The translations under genes were made by a program, and so were the position numbers. From the NCBI GenBank assembly GCA_965216155.1, contig CBDCFD010000007.1, forward strand, positions 496,001-560,000: 64,000 bases of DNA, written 5' to 3'. Numbering within the stretch: position 1 is the stretch's first letter; each line of letters begins with the position of its first letter. Shown in pieces: positions 35,313-45,202 of the stretch. The notes under the pieces were generated by a model that was given only the letters and a program-made list of their open reading frames with translations, was not told the origin of the DNA and did not search any database. This DNA comes from CATOSP01 sp965216155 (GTDB taxonomy: Bacteria > Chloroflexota > Dehalococcoidia > Lucifugimonadales > UBA3495).

Positions 35313-36088
35313 TTATTCTTGCCCGTTCACCTCCTGTTCCTGACCCCGCTGCTGAGCGACTCCAGTGCGGTAGCTTGGGACGTCGAATTCAAGGATGACC
35401 GAGTGGTGGACCACCCGGTCGATGGCCGCCGCAGTGACCATGGGGTCGGCAAAGATATGCTCCCACTGGGAGAATACCAGGTTGGACGTGATGCCCAGGG
35501 AGCGACGCTCGTGGCGTTCGGCGATGAGCGTGAAGAGCACCTCGGATTCCTCGGCACCCTGGGGCAGGTAGCCCAGGTCGTCCAGCATCAGGAAGTCGTA
35601 GATGTCGAGCTTGCGTAGTTGTCGTGGGCGCCCGGTACCACTTGGCCGCCAAGAGGTCCTGCACCAGCCGGTAGGCCGGGGCGAAGAGCACCGAGCGTCC
35701 CGATTCCACCAGCCGGTGTCCGACGGCGCACAGTGCGTGGGTCTTGCCGGTGCCGGGCAGCCCAAAGGCGAGCACGTTGACGCCGCGCTCGACGAAGTTG
35801 CCGCCAGCCAGTTCACCCAGTTGCTGCTGTAGCGCCAAGGGGGCACACGGTCGCGCTCAAATGTCTCCCAGGTCTTGCCCGAGGGCAGCCTGGACTCCTT
35901 GCGGAGTTTGTTGATCCGCCGCCGCCTCTATCCTCGGCCTCCTGCTCCAGCACTTCCAGGAGGGTCTCCAGGGCGTCGCCGTGGCTGGCGGCGGTGAAGC
36001 GGTTCACCGACTGCACCCCCATGGTGGGCAGCCGGAACTGATGGCACAGCTCACCAATCCGGACCTGAATCGCCACGGTGTCGGTCAT
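35313..36088 (-). pseudogene. IS21-family IstB ATPase, multiply frameshifted
   Basis: Three overlapping frames together rebuild an IstB: N-terminus MTDTVAIQVRIGELCHQFRLPTMG (from 36088), Walker A LAFGLPGTGKTHALCAVGHRLVE (35838 frame), and Walker B DFLMLDDLGYLPQGAEESEVLFTLIAERHERRSLGITSNLVFSQW, continuing VVHHSVILEFDVPSYR. At least two frameshifts (near 35860 and 35640) inactivate it. It is a different IS21 relative from the fragment at 34994. Confidence 0.85.
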
Positions 36089-36350
36089 CAGGCCACCCCC
36101 GCCAGCAGGGAATCGTAGACCCTGAGGTCAGGCATGCTGGGCAGACTCAGCACCGGCGCCAGCGGTGGAGTTGGGTTGGCCAGTTCCTTGAGCGCGCCGT
36201 AGTCGAAGGGATCACCGGCCTCCAGCAGCAGGGCCAAGGCACTGTCCACCGTGGACTCCATGTTGTCGCTAGTTGTCGCTGCAAAGTGCAGGTTGCGCAC
36301 GTACTCCACGTCAGCCCGTTCGCCGCGCCACCGCTTGAGGGCGTCACAGC
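36088..36350 (-). pseudogene. IS21-family IstA transposase, C-terminal fragment
   Basis: VEYVRNLHFAATTS...ALALLLEAGDPFDYGALKELANP is the usual C-terminal tail of IstA, ending directly at the IstB start, as in intact IS21 elements. The catalytic domain is missing; IS110 sequence begins further on. Confidence 0.65.
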
Positions 36351-36611
36351 AGGGTTAGGGCCGAGTCCGGGCCATGCGTAGGCGAGTAACTGGGACGCCT
36401 GGGTAGGACTTGTAAGCTTATGGGGAGGCGCGTCGTCCAGAAAAAGACCGACTGAGCATTGGTGCCTGTTGCCCGTCTTACAGCATGGTCCGGGAGCCTT
36501 ACGGCAGCATCATTGGTGACACTCCAATCGGGGCGCTCCCGTTCGATAGATTGTCCGAAGGTCGGAGACCCCCGCTGGCGACACGCCTACGTCAAAACGG
36601 GGGAGTAGGCG

Positions 36612-38065
36612 ATGAGCACACCCAACGAAGGCAGGGCAGGTCGAAAGAGCCGGGCTAGTGGCGGATTAAAGGGTTTGCCCGAGGAGTTGTCCTAGGTCAA
36701 CCTGAACGCAGCGGGGATCGATGTGGGAGCCAGCAGTCACTTTGTGGCAGTGTCCGAAGCCCGTTCTGATAAGCCGGTGCGAGAGTTCGAAGCTTACACG
36801 TTGGACTTGCACTGTATGGCCGATTGGTTATTGCAGTACGGAGTGGAGACCGTGGCGATGGAGTCTACCGGAGTCTACTGGATACCTCTGTTCGGGGTTT
36901 TGGAAGAGCGAGGCTTGGAGGTGATGTTGGTGGATCCCCGCCGCCTCAAGAACGTACCCGGTCGCAAGACAGACGTATCGGACTGCCAGTGGCTGCAACA
37001 GCTGCACACGTACGGACTGCTGTCAGGGGCGTTCAGACCCGACGCGGAGATACGGCGCCTTCGGAGTTACCTGCGTCAGCGGTCGATGCTTGTGGAGTAT
37101 GCAGCTCATCATGTCCAACACATGCACAGGCATTGACGCAGATGAACATCAAGCTCCAGCACGTTATCAGCGACATCACTGGGAAGACCGGTATGGAGAT
37201 CATCGTAGCCATCATGAGAGGTGAACGGGACCCACGCAAGCTGGCGCAACTCCGAGACCCCAGGATCAGGGCGGACGAGGACACGATAGCCAAGTCGCTG
37301 CGTGGACACTGGAGGGAGGAGCACATCTTCGAGTTGACGCAGGCGCTGGAGCTCTACAAGGTGTACCACACGAAGATAGATGAGTGTGACCGGCAGATCG
37401 AAAAGCAGTTGAAGAGGTTCGAGGATATCAGTGGCGGAGGGTCGCTGGATACGAAGCCTGGGAGCAAGCGCAGTAAGGGGAACGCGCCTCGCTTCGACGT
37501 TCGGACGCATCTGTACCGGATGACTGGCGCGGACCTGACCGAGATAGACGGAGTGGACGGCTATACGGCGCTGAAGGTGGTGAGCGAGGTGGGAACGGAC
37601 ATGACGAAATGGCCCACGGCTAAGCATTTCGCCTCTTGGTTGGGGTTGAGTCCCAACAACAGGATAACAGGAGGAAAGGTGATCAGCTCACGGACGAAGC
37701 CCAACGCCAACAGGGCAGCTGCGGCGCTCCGTATGGCGGCGAGCTCACTTCACCGCTCCGACAGTGCGTTAGGAGCGTTCCTGCGCAGGAAGAAGGCACA
37801 CCTGGGAGCGCCGAAGGCCATCACGGCCACGGCTCACAAGCTGGCGCGGATCATATAATCGATGCTGCGTTACGGTCAGAAGTATGTGGATGCTGGCGCG
37901 TCGTACTATGAGAGCCAGTACCGCCAGAGAGCGTTGCGCAACGCCAAGCGAAGGGCGGCGCAGTTGGGTACGAACTGGTTCCTAAATCCGATGGGCACGA
38001 ACGCCCTTCATATGGTCTTCACGAACCGGCCGTCGCCAGCACGTGAAAACTCAGTTACTCGATAG
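36612..38065 (+). pseudogene. IS110-family transposase, inactivated
   Basis: A DEDD-type recombinase: AAGIDVGASSHFVAV (first Asp), VAMESTGVYWIPLF (Glu), VDPRRLKNVPGRKTDVSDCQWLQQLHTYGLL (Asp pair), then the C-terminal Tnp domain LTEIDGVDGYTALKVVSEVGTDMTKW...FASWLGLSPNNRITGGKVISSRTKPNANRAAAALRMAA with the Ser of this family. Lesions: in-frame TAG at 36693, a one-base loss near 37130, and a frame change at about 37857 before MLRYGQKYVDAGASYYE. The noncoding 36360-36611 upstream is where IS110-group elements encode their bridge RNA. Confidence 0.88.
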
Positions 38066-39190
38066 CCCGGCCACTGTGAAAACCGCCCCAAAGCGATTGT
38101 GGTTCGGCGCGTCACGTCGGTACTGGTCCTGGTAAACGGCCAGATACACGCCCGCACTCACCGCAGCGGCTCCGGTCCCTCCCTTAACCCACCGCATACG
38201 CTTGACGTGTCGCACAGGTGTGACTATTGCCGCCGCCGAATTCCCCCGACCGACTGCAACTGGACCGGCTGGGACAGGACTACAAAAATGCACCTTTCCG
38301 TTCCCGACACTTCCTGTAGGGGGCCTTCCCACCAACGTAATCGCAGTGTCCCAACCCTGTCAGACCCCAAAGACGAAACCTGGTGCATTTTGTTGCAGAA
38401 CCCGCGCCTCGGCCGGTCTCCGCGCCGGACGCGCAACGCGCACGCCGTTCACCGCTTCCAGCCTGGTGACGTGCTTGACGCGTCAGGTCTGACACGTAAT
38501 GACGCATGATTGCGCCGCGTTCTTGAGCCTCTCCACGTCCTCGCCTTTCTCGGCCAGCCCGTCCGTGCCGCCGTGGTCCTGCACGTCACCGCCGACGCCG
38601 AGGAATTGCGCAGGTTCGCCTGCCGCCAGGTGGGAACAACGTCGCCGGGAAAGGCTGCTGAACCCCCACGCCGTGGTCGGCCCTACCGTCGCGACCGTCC
38701 CCGCTGACTGCCCAGACCCGCCGGGCTGCGCCTTACGGCCCCGACCAACCATCCCGCCCGGCCTGATCCAAGCCGGATGGACAGGTGTCCGATTGTGTAG
38801 CTGGCGCTGTCCAACACCAGCCCCATATCCCGCTTGACAACTGGCCGAATTTGAACGTGGTACTGTCCGACGGGGGTGGAAGCTGCTCTGGAACCCAAGT
38901 GCTCGCTGAATACGTCCTGTAAGGGATGATTTCCCCCGATTTCACGTTTGGCTGGACAGAATTGGACAGTTGTTCACCAACTCCCAATCCCTGTACACGG
39001 GTATGACATACTTGCCGCCGCCGGAAAACCCGCGCCCTAAAAGGGAGGACGCGCGCGTCCTCCCTTATGTGGCATACGCGCCGCCCGTAGGCTGGCCGGG
39101 CCGTGGAAACCATCTCCCGGCCCTCCCAACGGACCATCCGGCCCGCCGCTCCCCCATATTCCCAATGCCCCATCGCCTCCGGAATCGCCA
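38066..39190. other. degenerate region without a confident gene
   Basis: Open frames on both strands are short and broken. The best is a minus-strand reading from about 38480 to 38051 (KHVTRLEAVNGVRVARP ... VSAGVYLAVYQDQYRRDAPNHN) interrupted by one TGA near 38360; I do not recognise it. Two similar motifs, CTGTACACGGGTATGACAT (about 38991) and CTGTACACTTGTACAATG (39349), could be binding sites. Confidence 0.4.
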
Positions 39191-39206
39191 TGTTCCACGT
39201 GGAACA
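39191..39206. promoter_or_regulatory. parS-like centromere site
   Basis: TGTTCCACGTGGAACA is a perfect 16-bp palindrome matching the bacterial ParB-binding parS consensus (TGTTnCACGTGnAACA). No parA or parB is in the window. A chance 16-bp match is unlikely, but whether it is used is unknown. Confidence 0.6.
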
Positions 39207-39400
39207 TTTCGTAGCTGGCCCTGCCCCATGGCCCTGGAACCAGCCCTTCCCAAAACTCGTTCACAAAATCGGCCCGCAACCCCCCGAAATCGGCCGGTTT
39301 TAGCTACGAAGCCGCATTTCTGCCCCATCCCTGCCCAAGTCCAAATTCCTGTACACTTGTACAATGTCACCCTTGGGGCGTGGCGCCTGAAACCTCAATG

Positions 39401-39441
39401 GGTAGTTCATGCATGAACCAGTGGTTCGTGGATGAACTACC
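39401..39441. repeat. 41-bp near-perfect palindrome
   Basis: GGTAGTTCAT (39401-39410) pairs with ATGAACTACC (39432-39441), and inside it ATGAACC pairs with GGTTCGT. Four copies of the half-site GTTCAT/ATGAAC (one as GTTCGT) are thus arranged as a cruciform. It could be an operator, a recombination site or a replication/transfer site. Confidence 0.6.
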
Positions 39442-39539
39442 TTATTAGGGGTTCCGGTTTGGGACCGCCCGCCTCCACACTGGACGGGAAATTACAGGTC
39501 CGGCGGGCAATTGACGCCGGGAACCGGGGGAGAGACAAG

Positions 39540-39736
39540 ATGCGAGACAACAACTACGACAACCGCCGAAGGCCGACACTGGCATCAACACCAGGGCCGC
39601 GCCGCCGGTCTACACGGCGGGGGAGCGAAAGACGGTGCGGCAGGGGCTGCGCATCCTGGCCAAGATCATCGCCCGCGCCCACCTGCGGAGGCAGTCGGAA
39701 CGGAACCGTGTAGCCGCTCCGGCCCGCCGCCGATAA
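39540..39736 (+). pseudogene. small basic protein gene, probably frameshifted
   Basis: ATG at 39540 has GGGGGAG upstream and reads MRDNNYDNRRR. The better coding sequence then lies in another frame: KADTGINTRAAPPVYTAGERK, continuing TVRQGLRILAKIIARAHLRRQ to a TAA at 39734-39736. A one-base change near 39572 would join them. I do not recognise the family; it precedes the antitoxin and recombinase genes on the same strand. Confidence 0.4.
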
Positions 39737-39865
39737 GCAGGCACGATGAGCGAGCAATTCCCGAAATCGGCGGCTCTGAGTGACGGTTGCCCCTTGCGTT
39801 CTAGGTATCCGTAAAGATCCCATAAGTACGGTATGGGTCAAGCTCACGACCGCGAGGGAACGGCA

Positions 39866-40210
39866 ATGGGCAGCACGGAAGCACCGACGGCATATCCGGC
39901 CACATCGGACGAAATGACGACTGCCCTGACCGCGGCCCTGGAAGCGGGCGACCACGTATCAAGTACGGGGCAGGCTCTGGACCGGATAATGGGCACCCTG
40001 TGGCAAATGACCCGCGCCCACCGGATGAGACGGGTCGCCCAGGAGACCGGCCTGGGACGGGAGAGTCTGTACAAGTCCATGCGGGCCGGGGCAAGCCCCG
40101 AGTTCAACACCGTGATCAAGGTTCTGCGCGCCCTGGGCTTCCGCCTCCAGGCCGTCCCCCTCGCCGAGACTGCTGACCACCACAATCGCCAAAATCCGAA
40201 CCCACAATGA
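39866..40210 (+). CDS. HigA-like addiction-module antidote protein (orphan)
   Basis: 114 residues ending in an HTH of the COG3636 type: MRRVAQETGLGRESLYKSMRAGASPEFNTVIKVLRALGFRLQAVPL. This is the usual layout of the DNA-binding antidote partner of HigB/RelE-like killers. The chosen start (MGSTEAP) has GAGGGA upstream; an in-frame ATG at 39833 is an alternative. No toxin gene is adjacent. The stop overlaps the recombinase ATG (ATGA), so the two are translationally coupled. Confidence 0.7.
   Translation: MGSTEAPTAYPATSDEMTTALTAALEAGDHVSSTGQALDRIMGTLWQMTRAHRMRRVAQETGLGRESLYKSMRAGASPEFNTVIKVLRALGFRLQAVPLAETADHHNRQNPNPQ
39953..39979 (+). repeat. REP-like repeat within the antidote gene
   Basis: GTATCAAGTACGGGGCAGG with flanking CTCTGG, sharing 22 identical bases with the inverted copy at 8077-8098. 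Here it lies in the coding sequence (DHVSSTGQAL) without breaking the frame. Confidence 0.5.
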
Positions 40211-40704
40211 AAGTGGGGGAAATGAGAAAACAGGTACAACCCCTCACCCCGTCGGCCCTGTATGCGAGAGTCTCCAGCGACCGCCAGGACATGAACCCCT
40301 ACGTGGCCGCCCGGCTTAGGGCGCTCCGGGGCTACGCCAAAGCCAACGGTTATTCAATTGCCCGGGAGTACGTGGCCGAGAGTGGGCGCATCGCCGATAG
40401 GCCCCAGTTCCGCAAGATGATCGACGAGGGCGGCAGGGCCACCGCCCCCTTCCAGGTGATTCTCGTCTGGAAGTTTTCGCGCTTCACACGCAAGCGGGAG
40501 CACGCCGTGGCCTTCAAGTCCATGCTCCGGCGCAAGGACATCCGCGTGGTGTCCATCACCGAACATGCCGACGACTCCCCCACCGGCAAGCTGATGGATG
40601 CCATCATCGACAGCGTGGACGAATTTCACTCGGAAAATTTGCCCTGGAAAACGCGTGTTGTTCCGGTGGTGGCCCCAATTTCGAGTGCTTTCGATTCGCC
40701 CTAA
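40207..40704 (+). pseudogene. serine recombinase, catalytic domain only (truncated)
   Basis: N-terminal resolvase/invertase domain: ALYARVSSDRQD (catalytic Ser in RVSSD), YVAESGRIADRPQFRKMIDE, VWKFSRFTRK and GKLMDAIIDSVDEFHSENL. After SENL the sequence diverges (PWKTRVVPVVAPISSAFDSP-stop), so the DNA-binding domains of a large serine recombinase are missing. The most likely translation start is the ATG at 40222 or 40207. A MITE lies 60 bp downstream. Confidence 0.8.
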
Positions 40705-40765
40705 CTTCTGAAAGTGGGGCAGGAAAATCATTGCGAATTAAAACGCGATTGCCCTGGGTTTTCGG

Positions 40766-40899
40766 GTAACTGTTCAGTCTGGAGGGGATCCGAGGACCTG
40801 AAGGGCGAAAATTGGGGGCGAATCCCCGTTGCTGACGCTCAGGCTGACGGCTATCAAAGAACTTTCGCCTAATTCGACCCGCAAAGTCTGAACAGTTAC
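40766..40899. mobile_element. MITE with IS66-like ends, copy 3
   Basis: 134 bp with ends GTAACTGTTCAGTCT and AAGTCTGAACAGTTAC, flanked by GTTTTCGG (40758-40765) and GCTTTCGG (40900-40907), an 8-bp duplication with one change. The interior differs from copy 1 although the length is almost equal. Confidence 0.82.
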
Positions 40900-41099
40900 G
40901 CTTTCGGTGATGATGTTCTTCCGAATCTGTAATTTGGTATATAATTCCCCCATCAGAATCCCGATACTAGGGACTTTTCTCCCCGGTGAGACCGACCGGG
41001 GCCGCCTAAGCCGAACTGCTTCTGGAGGCCCTCAACCGTATTCTGTTCATCGGGCAGCCTCGGAGTATCCAATGCTAATGCCCGGACCGGTGGAAGGTC

Positions 41100-42848
41100 A
41101 TGTCAGAAACCATCCCCGCAGTAAGTGAAGAGACTATATCAGACTGGGTAGGCTCACGGAGTTTCCAACTCGGTCGAAGCTACTTCGAAAATGAGGCTAT
41201 CTTCGACCCTCGCCGCCAAGGCAGCTCCCTCAAAGCCTGCTGCCAAGGCTCCATGCCCCAGCCTTATCGCTTGGGCGTTGCCTTCGGCGCCGAAGGCATC
41301 GAAGAGGCCAATTGTTCTTGTCCGGTGGGTGACGGTGGACATTGCAAGCACGTCGGGGCGCTCCTGCTTACCTGGTTGGACCAGCCCGACGCCTTCCGAG
41401 TGGTGGCGGAACCGGACGCCGGCCTGGAGCAACGCAGCAAAGAAGAGCTGATTGCCCTAATCAAGCAAATGCTGCGGCTTCAACCCAACTTGGAGACCCT
41501 GTTGGAAGTTGCTTTGCCCGGAGGCGACCGGCGGCGCACTCCGGTCAACTCGGAAACCTACCGTCGCCAGGTATCGTCTGCTTTTCGACGTGGCGGGAAC
41601 GATTGGATGGTGTCCTGGAGAATTGCCACGGACATTGGCATTACCGTGAGTGCTGGCGACGGTTTTCTGGCCCTGGATGACTACGCCAGCGCGAGTATCG
41701 TGTACCAAGCAGTGGCCCAGGGGATACTGGAACATTACGAGATGATACATGACGAAGATGGGGACCTGGGCGAAGTGGTGGACCGATGCGTGGAAGGGCT
41801 GGGGTGCTGCCTGGCCGGTGCGGGTGACGACGCCGCAGCCAGGGAAAGACCCCTGCAAACCCTCTTTGAAATATACCGTTTTGATGTGGACTATGGAGGG
41901 GTTGGCTTGGGAGAAGCTGCGCTGGACCTTATACTAGAACACGCCACCGGAGAAGAGAAGCGCGCCGTTGCCGGTTGGGTGCGGGCCGCCATGCCCGAGG
42001 GTAATAGCTGGAGCGACAACTATCACCGCCAAGTGTACGGCCGTTTCTTGTTGGGCTTGCAGATGGCTGACTTGGACGACGCCTCCTTCCTAAGCATTTG
42101 TCGTGAGAGCGGCCGTTTGGCCGATTTGGTGGGCCGCCTGCTGACGCTGGGGCGGTTAGACGAAGCGATATCCGAAGCCGAGCCGGCCGGGGACTACGAG
42201 TTGCTGGCCCTGGCGGACATATTCCGCGAACATGGCTACGCCCAAAGCGTGGAACCGTTGTTGGTCAAGAGGATTGAAACCAGCCAGGACCATCGCCTGG
42301 TGGAGTGGCTCAAGGAACGCCACAAAGAACGGGGAGAACTGGCTGAAGCCCTGGCCCTCGCCAAACGGCTTCTCCAAGCACGCCCCTATCTCGCCGGGTA
42401 TCAAGAGGTACGAGAGATGTCCCAGCAACTTGGTGTCTGGCAGGAATTGCGTCCGGATCTGCTGGACGAGTGGTCCGCCGCTAAGCAATACGGTCTGTTA
42501 ACCGACATTTACCTGGAAGAAGGTGACATAGACCTGGCTTTGAAATCGGTGAAGCAAAGAAAGCCGGGTTTTCTATATGGCGAAGACCAGTTAATCCGAG
42601 TGGCCCAATCTGCTTCGGAGACGCATCCCCACGCTGCCGTTGACATCTATCTGCAACAAGTGGAGAGCCTGATTGAGGCCCGGGGCCGGGACAACTACCA
42701 GCGGGCGTGTTCGCACCTGATCAAAGTGCGAGACCTATACCGGCAACTCTCGGGGGAGCCGGCGTGGACCGACTTTATCACCGAACTACGAGAACGGCAT
42801 CGGCGACTGCCCGCACTGAAAGAGGAGTTGAGAAACGCTGGGCTGTAA
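41100..42848 (+). CDS. SWIM zinc-finger protein
   Basis: A 582-residue protein with a SWIM finger at residues 72-84 (C72-x-C74-x7-C82-x-H84, in CSCPVGDGGHCKH) preceded by FQLGRSYFENEAIFD. The rest is alpha-helical with TPR-like repeats (LADIFREHGYAQSVEPLLVKRIE, AEALALAKRLLQARPYLAGYQEV, DIYLEEGDIDLALKSVKQ). SWIM fingers bind DNA or protein and often accompany SNF2 helicases; none is adjacent. GGAAGG precedes the ATG. A scaffolding or nucleic-acid role is likely. Confidence 0.85.
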   Translation: MSETIPAVSEETISDWVGSRSFQLGRSYFENEAIFDPRRQGSSLKACCQGSMPQPYRLGVAFGAEGIEEANCSCPVGDGGHCKHVGALLLTWLDQPDAFRVVAEPDAGLEQRSKEELIALIKQMLRLQPNLETLLEVALPGGDRRRTPVNSETYRRQVSSAFRRGGNDWMVSWRIATDIGITVSAGDGFLALDDYASASIVYQAVAQGILEHYEMIHDEDGDLGEVVDRCVEGLGCCLAGAGDDAAARERPLQTLFEIYRFDVDYGGVGLGEAALDLILEHATGEEKRAVAGWVRAAMPEGNSWSDNYHRQVYGRFLLGLQMADLDDASFLSICRESGRLADLVGRLLTLGRLDEAISEAEPAGDYELLALADIFREHGYAQSVEPLLVKRIETSQDHRLVEWLKERHKERGELAEALALAKRLLQARPYLAGYQEVREMSQQLGVWQELRPDLLDEWSAAKQYGLLTDIYLEEGDIDLALKSVKQRKPGFLYGEDQLIRVAQSASETHPHAAVDIYLQQVESLIEARGRDNYQRACSHLIKVRDLYRQLSGEPAWTDFITELRERHRRLPALKEELRNAGL

Positions 42849-43619
42849 TTTTGAGCCAGTGCCGGGAGTATGGCATCCTGGAAGGCTTGAGGTCCCCATT
42901 GAGCAATTGGTAGCTCACTCCGGTCATCAGGTGGAGATGGTTGGCTCCGTTGGCCTCGGCGCTGCGTAGTCGTTGTGCCCAGCGTTCAGGAATCCAGATT
43001 AGGCCGATGGCGTCGCACATTTAGGCCAAGACATCCCTTGGGGAAAGTCTCACAATGCTACATGCTTTGCAGATTCCCTTTTCCTGTGCTACCCCGCCAC
43101 TGCAAACCCGGCGGGGAGGGGGCTTTACGACGGCGCCGGGGAAATGCGCCGACTTGCTTGGTCCCACCTGGCCGCAAACGGGCGAAGGACACGCCGAGGA
43201 ACTTCCCCTGAACCAGGTCCACCACGCCGCCGTAACCGTCCCCGCTGGTGCTGCCGGTGGCGACTCTGCTGGCCCTGGCATTTGGGACCAGGGTGGAAGA
43301 CGCCTTTGACCGGAAGATAGCCCCCGGCAGCCTGCGGTCCCCGCCCAAGTCGCTGGCTCCTACGCACCGCGGCCCCTGGCACCGGCCGGGACGGAGTGTC
43401 AGCGTAATCCATCAGGGCAGCGTCTGGCTGACCAAGTTGATGCACCGGGGCCGGCTCTGGAGCCGGGTGTGGCTGCTGCCCGAACCCTAGCCCAACCTGG
43501 AGGTCACCCGCCATGCCCCAGCTTGAAACCCCATACATACCCCTGTCAGCTTCGAACCAGGGCGATGGCATCGGCGAACATGGGGAGCGGCTGTTCAATC
43601 ATCCGGCCAGTATCCGGCG
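42849..43619. other. region without a confident gene
   Basis: A minus-strand frame (42778-43020: MCDAIGLIWIPERWAQRLRS, continuing AEANGANHLHLMTGVSYQLLNG) has protein-like composition but no ribosome-binding site and overlaps the SWIM gene end; it may be a gene remnant. The rest holds only opposing shadow frames. Confidence 0.4.
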
Positions 43620-44657
43620 TTAGCGGTTTCTATGCGAAATAGACCCAAAAGGCAAGGGTGGGTTTGAAACCCGCCCATCCGGTGTATCAGCACGAACAGC
43701 GTCATTAACCGGCCCGGATGCCGGGTGGTCAAAGTGGTGGCGTTCGGTGCAACCGTCCAGCGATTGCTCCATCTGTATGGTGACATGGGAGATGCCGAAA
43801 TCCTGGTAGGCAATCTGTTGCAGCCGGCGTCGCAGAATTTCCAGCTCCCCCGGATAATCGGGGGCGACCAGTACGTGGGCGGTAAGTGACTCATAGCCGG
43901 AGGTAATAGTCCAAGCGTGAATATCGTGAACCAAGGTCACACCTTCCACGTTTTCCAGATCGTTGCAGAGCCGGTGCATATCCAGGTGGGCCGGCGTGCC
44001 TTCCAGCAGTACCTGAAAAACCTTGACTACCAAACGCCAGGAACTGGCCAAGATAAGCGCCCCGATAAGCACTCCCAGAATGGGGTCGGCAATCCACCAG
44101 CCAAAGGCCAGCGCCAGGATACCGGAAATAACTACACCGATTGACCCCATCAGGTCTGCCACTACGTGCCGGAATGCGCCTTCAACGTTGAGGCTGTGCC
44201 CGGCGGAACGGCGGAGTATCCAGGCGGCAATCAGGTTGATGACAAGCCCCACACCTCCGGCAACCAGTACAATGCTGCCTTCCACCTCTGGGACTTCCCG
44301 AAAGCGGTGGTAAGCCTCGAAGAAAATCCAGCCGGCAATCACCCACAGGCTGACGGCGTTGAACAGGGCGGCCAGCACCTCAGTGCGATAGTATCCGAAA
44401 GTGCGCTCAATTGAGGCCGGCCGGTTCGCAATCCACATCGCGAAAAGGGCCAGCCCGATGGCGGCGGCGTCGGTGAGCATATGGGCGGCGTCGGCCAGGA
44501 GGGCCAGGCTGCCGGAAAGGATGCCGGCGGCTGTCTCAACCGCCATATAGCCGGAAATCAGCGCGAGGGCAATCAGCAACCGGCGGCGGCTGGCCCCGCG
44601 GTAATCGTGGCTATGACCATCGTGGCTATTGTGCGCGTTGGGGCAGTCAGGCGTCAT
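43620..44657 (-). CDS. cation diffusion facilitator (CzcD/ZitB-type)
   Basis: A 345-residue CDF family metal/proton antiporter. The N-terminus is His-rich (NAHNSHDGHSHD). Six TM segments follow, with the metal-site motifs LLADAAHMLTD (TM2, HxxxD) and HVVADLMGSIG (TM5, HxxxD). The cytoplasmic domain contains VHDIHAWTITSGYESLTAHVLV. It exports Zn2+, Co2+ or similar from the cytoplasm. The C-terminal tail is longer than usual and low in homology (HFDHPASGPVNDAV onwards). GAGAGG precedes the ATG. No metal-responsive regulator is adjacent. Confidence 0.92.
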   Translation of the reverse strand: MTPDCPNAHNSHDGHSHDYRGASRRRLLIALALISGYMAVETAAGILSGSLALLADAAHMLTDAAAIGLALFAMWIANRPASIERTFGYYRTEVLAALFNAVSLWVIAGWIFFEAYHRFREVPEVEGSIVLVAGGVGLVINLIAAWILRRSAGHSLNVEGAFRHVVADLMGSIGVVISGILALAFGWWIADPILGVLIGALILASSWRLVVKVFQVLLEGTPAHLDMHRLCNDLENVEGVTLVHDIHAWTITSGYESLTAHVLVAPDYPGELEILRRRLQQIAYQDFGISHVTIQMEQSLDGCTERHHFDHPASGPVNDAVRADTPDGRVSNPPLPFGSISHRNR

Positions 44658-45202
44658 TTCCGGCCTCTCGGTCAGTTAGCCTGATGCGGCGCTGGTCTGT
44701 CCGGCATGCCGCCGAGCTTGAGGCGCCTGACCAGCGGGTCCAGTTCGGCATTGCGGGGCATGGATGACCTCCCGGCATCGATTCGCTGCCGAGGGCGAAG
44801 ACTTCACCGGGCGGCCTGGCGAAGCGTCCCTGCTGGCGGCGGTGGTGAACCCTCCGGCGTCTCGCTTTGCTCCAGGGCCCGCACCATGATGCGCTCGACG
44901 TCAAGGGCCTTGCGTCAGGTGACGTCCAGCACTCCGGGATGAGGCGTTGTTCTGGCCGGACGAGCTTGTGTCCATGCCTGATTCCGCTCAGGGCAGGGGC
45001 ACGTAGGAGAGGTATCCAAAGCGTCATAAACGGCGTTCCGCCTGGCGCAGGATCGTAGTTGTGGCGGACGGGCCATCCGGCGGGGCGCGTCGGTCCCTTA
45101 CGAATGAGATACCGCGCCAGCCAGAGCGGCGCCCCCGTTGGCCTCCGGGACGTTGTCACCGGGCGGGGCCGGAAAGGCTCCACTACCCGCTCGAAAATGG
45201 CC
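44658..45202. other. region with degenerate coding traces
   Basis: On the minus strand, pieces such as IMVRALEQSETPEGSPPPPAG and MPRNAELDPLVRRLKLGGMPD look protein-like, the latter reminiscent of an IstB N-terminus, but stops and frame changes intervene. I call no gene. Confidence 0.35.

Noticed and set aside
38099..38837. Several 80-130 residue frames on both strands
   Set aside because: They oppose each other, have biased composition, lack ribosome-binding sites and show no motif.
40636..40758. TTGCCCTGG direct repeats as a target duplication of another element
   Set aside because: The 9-bp repeats lack associated inverted ends, and one lies at the MITE flank; it may be coincidence.
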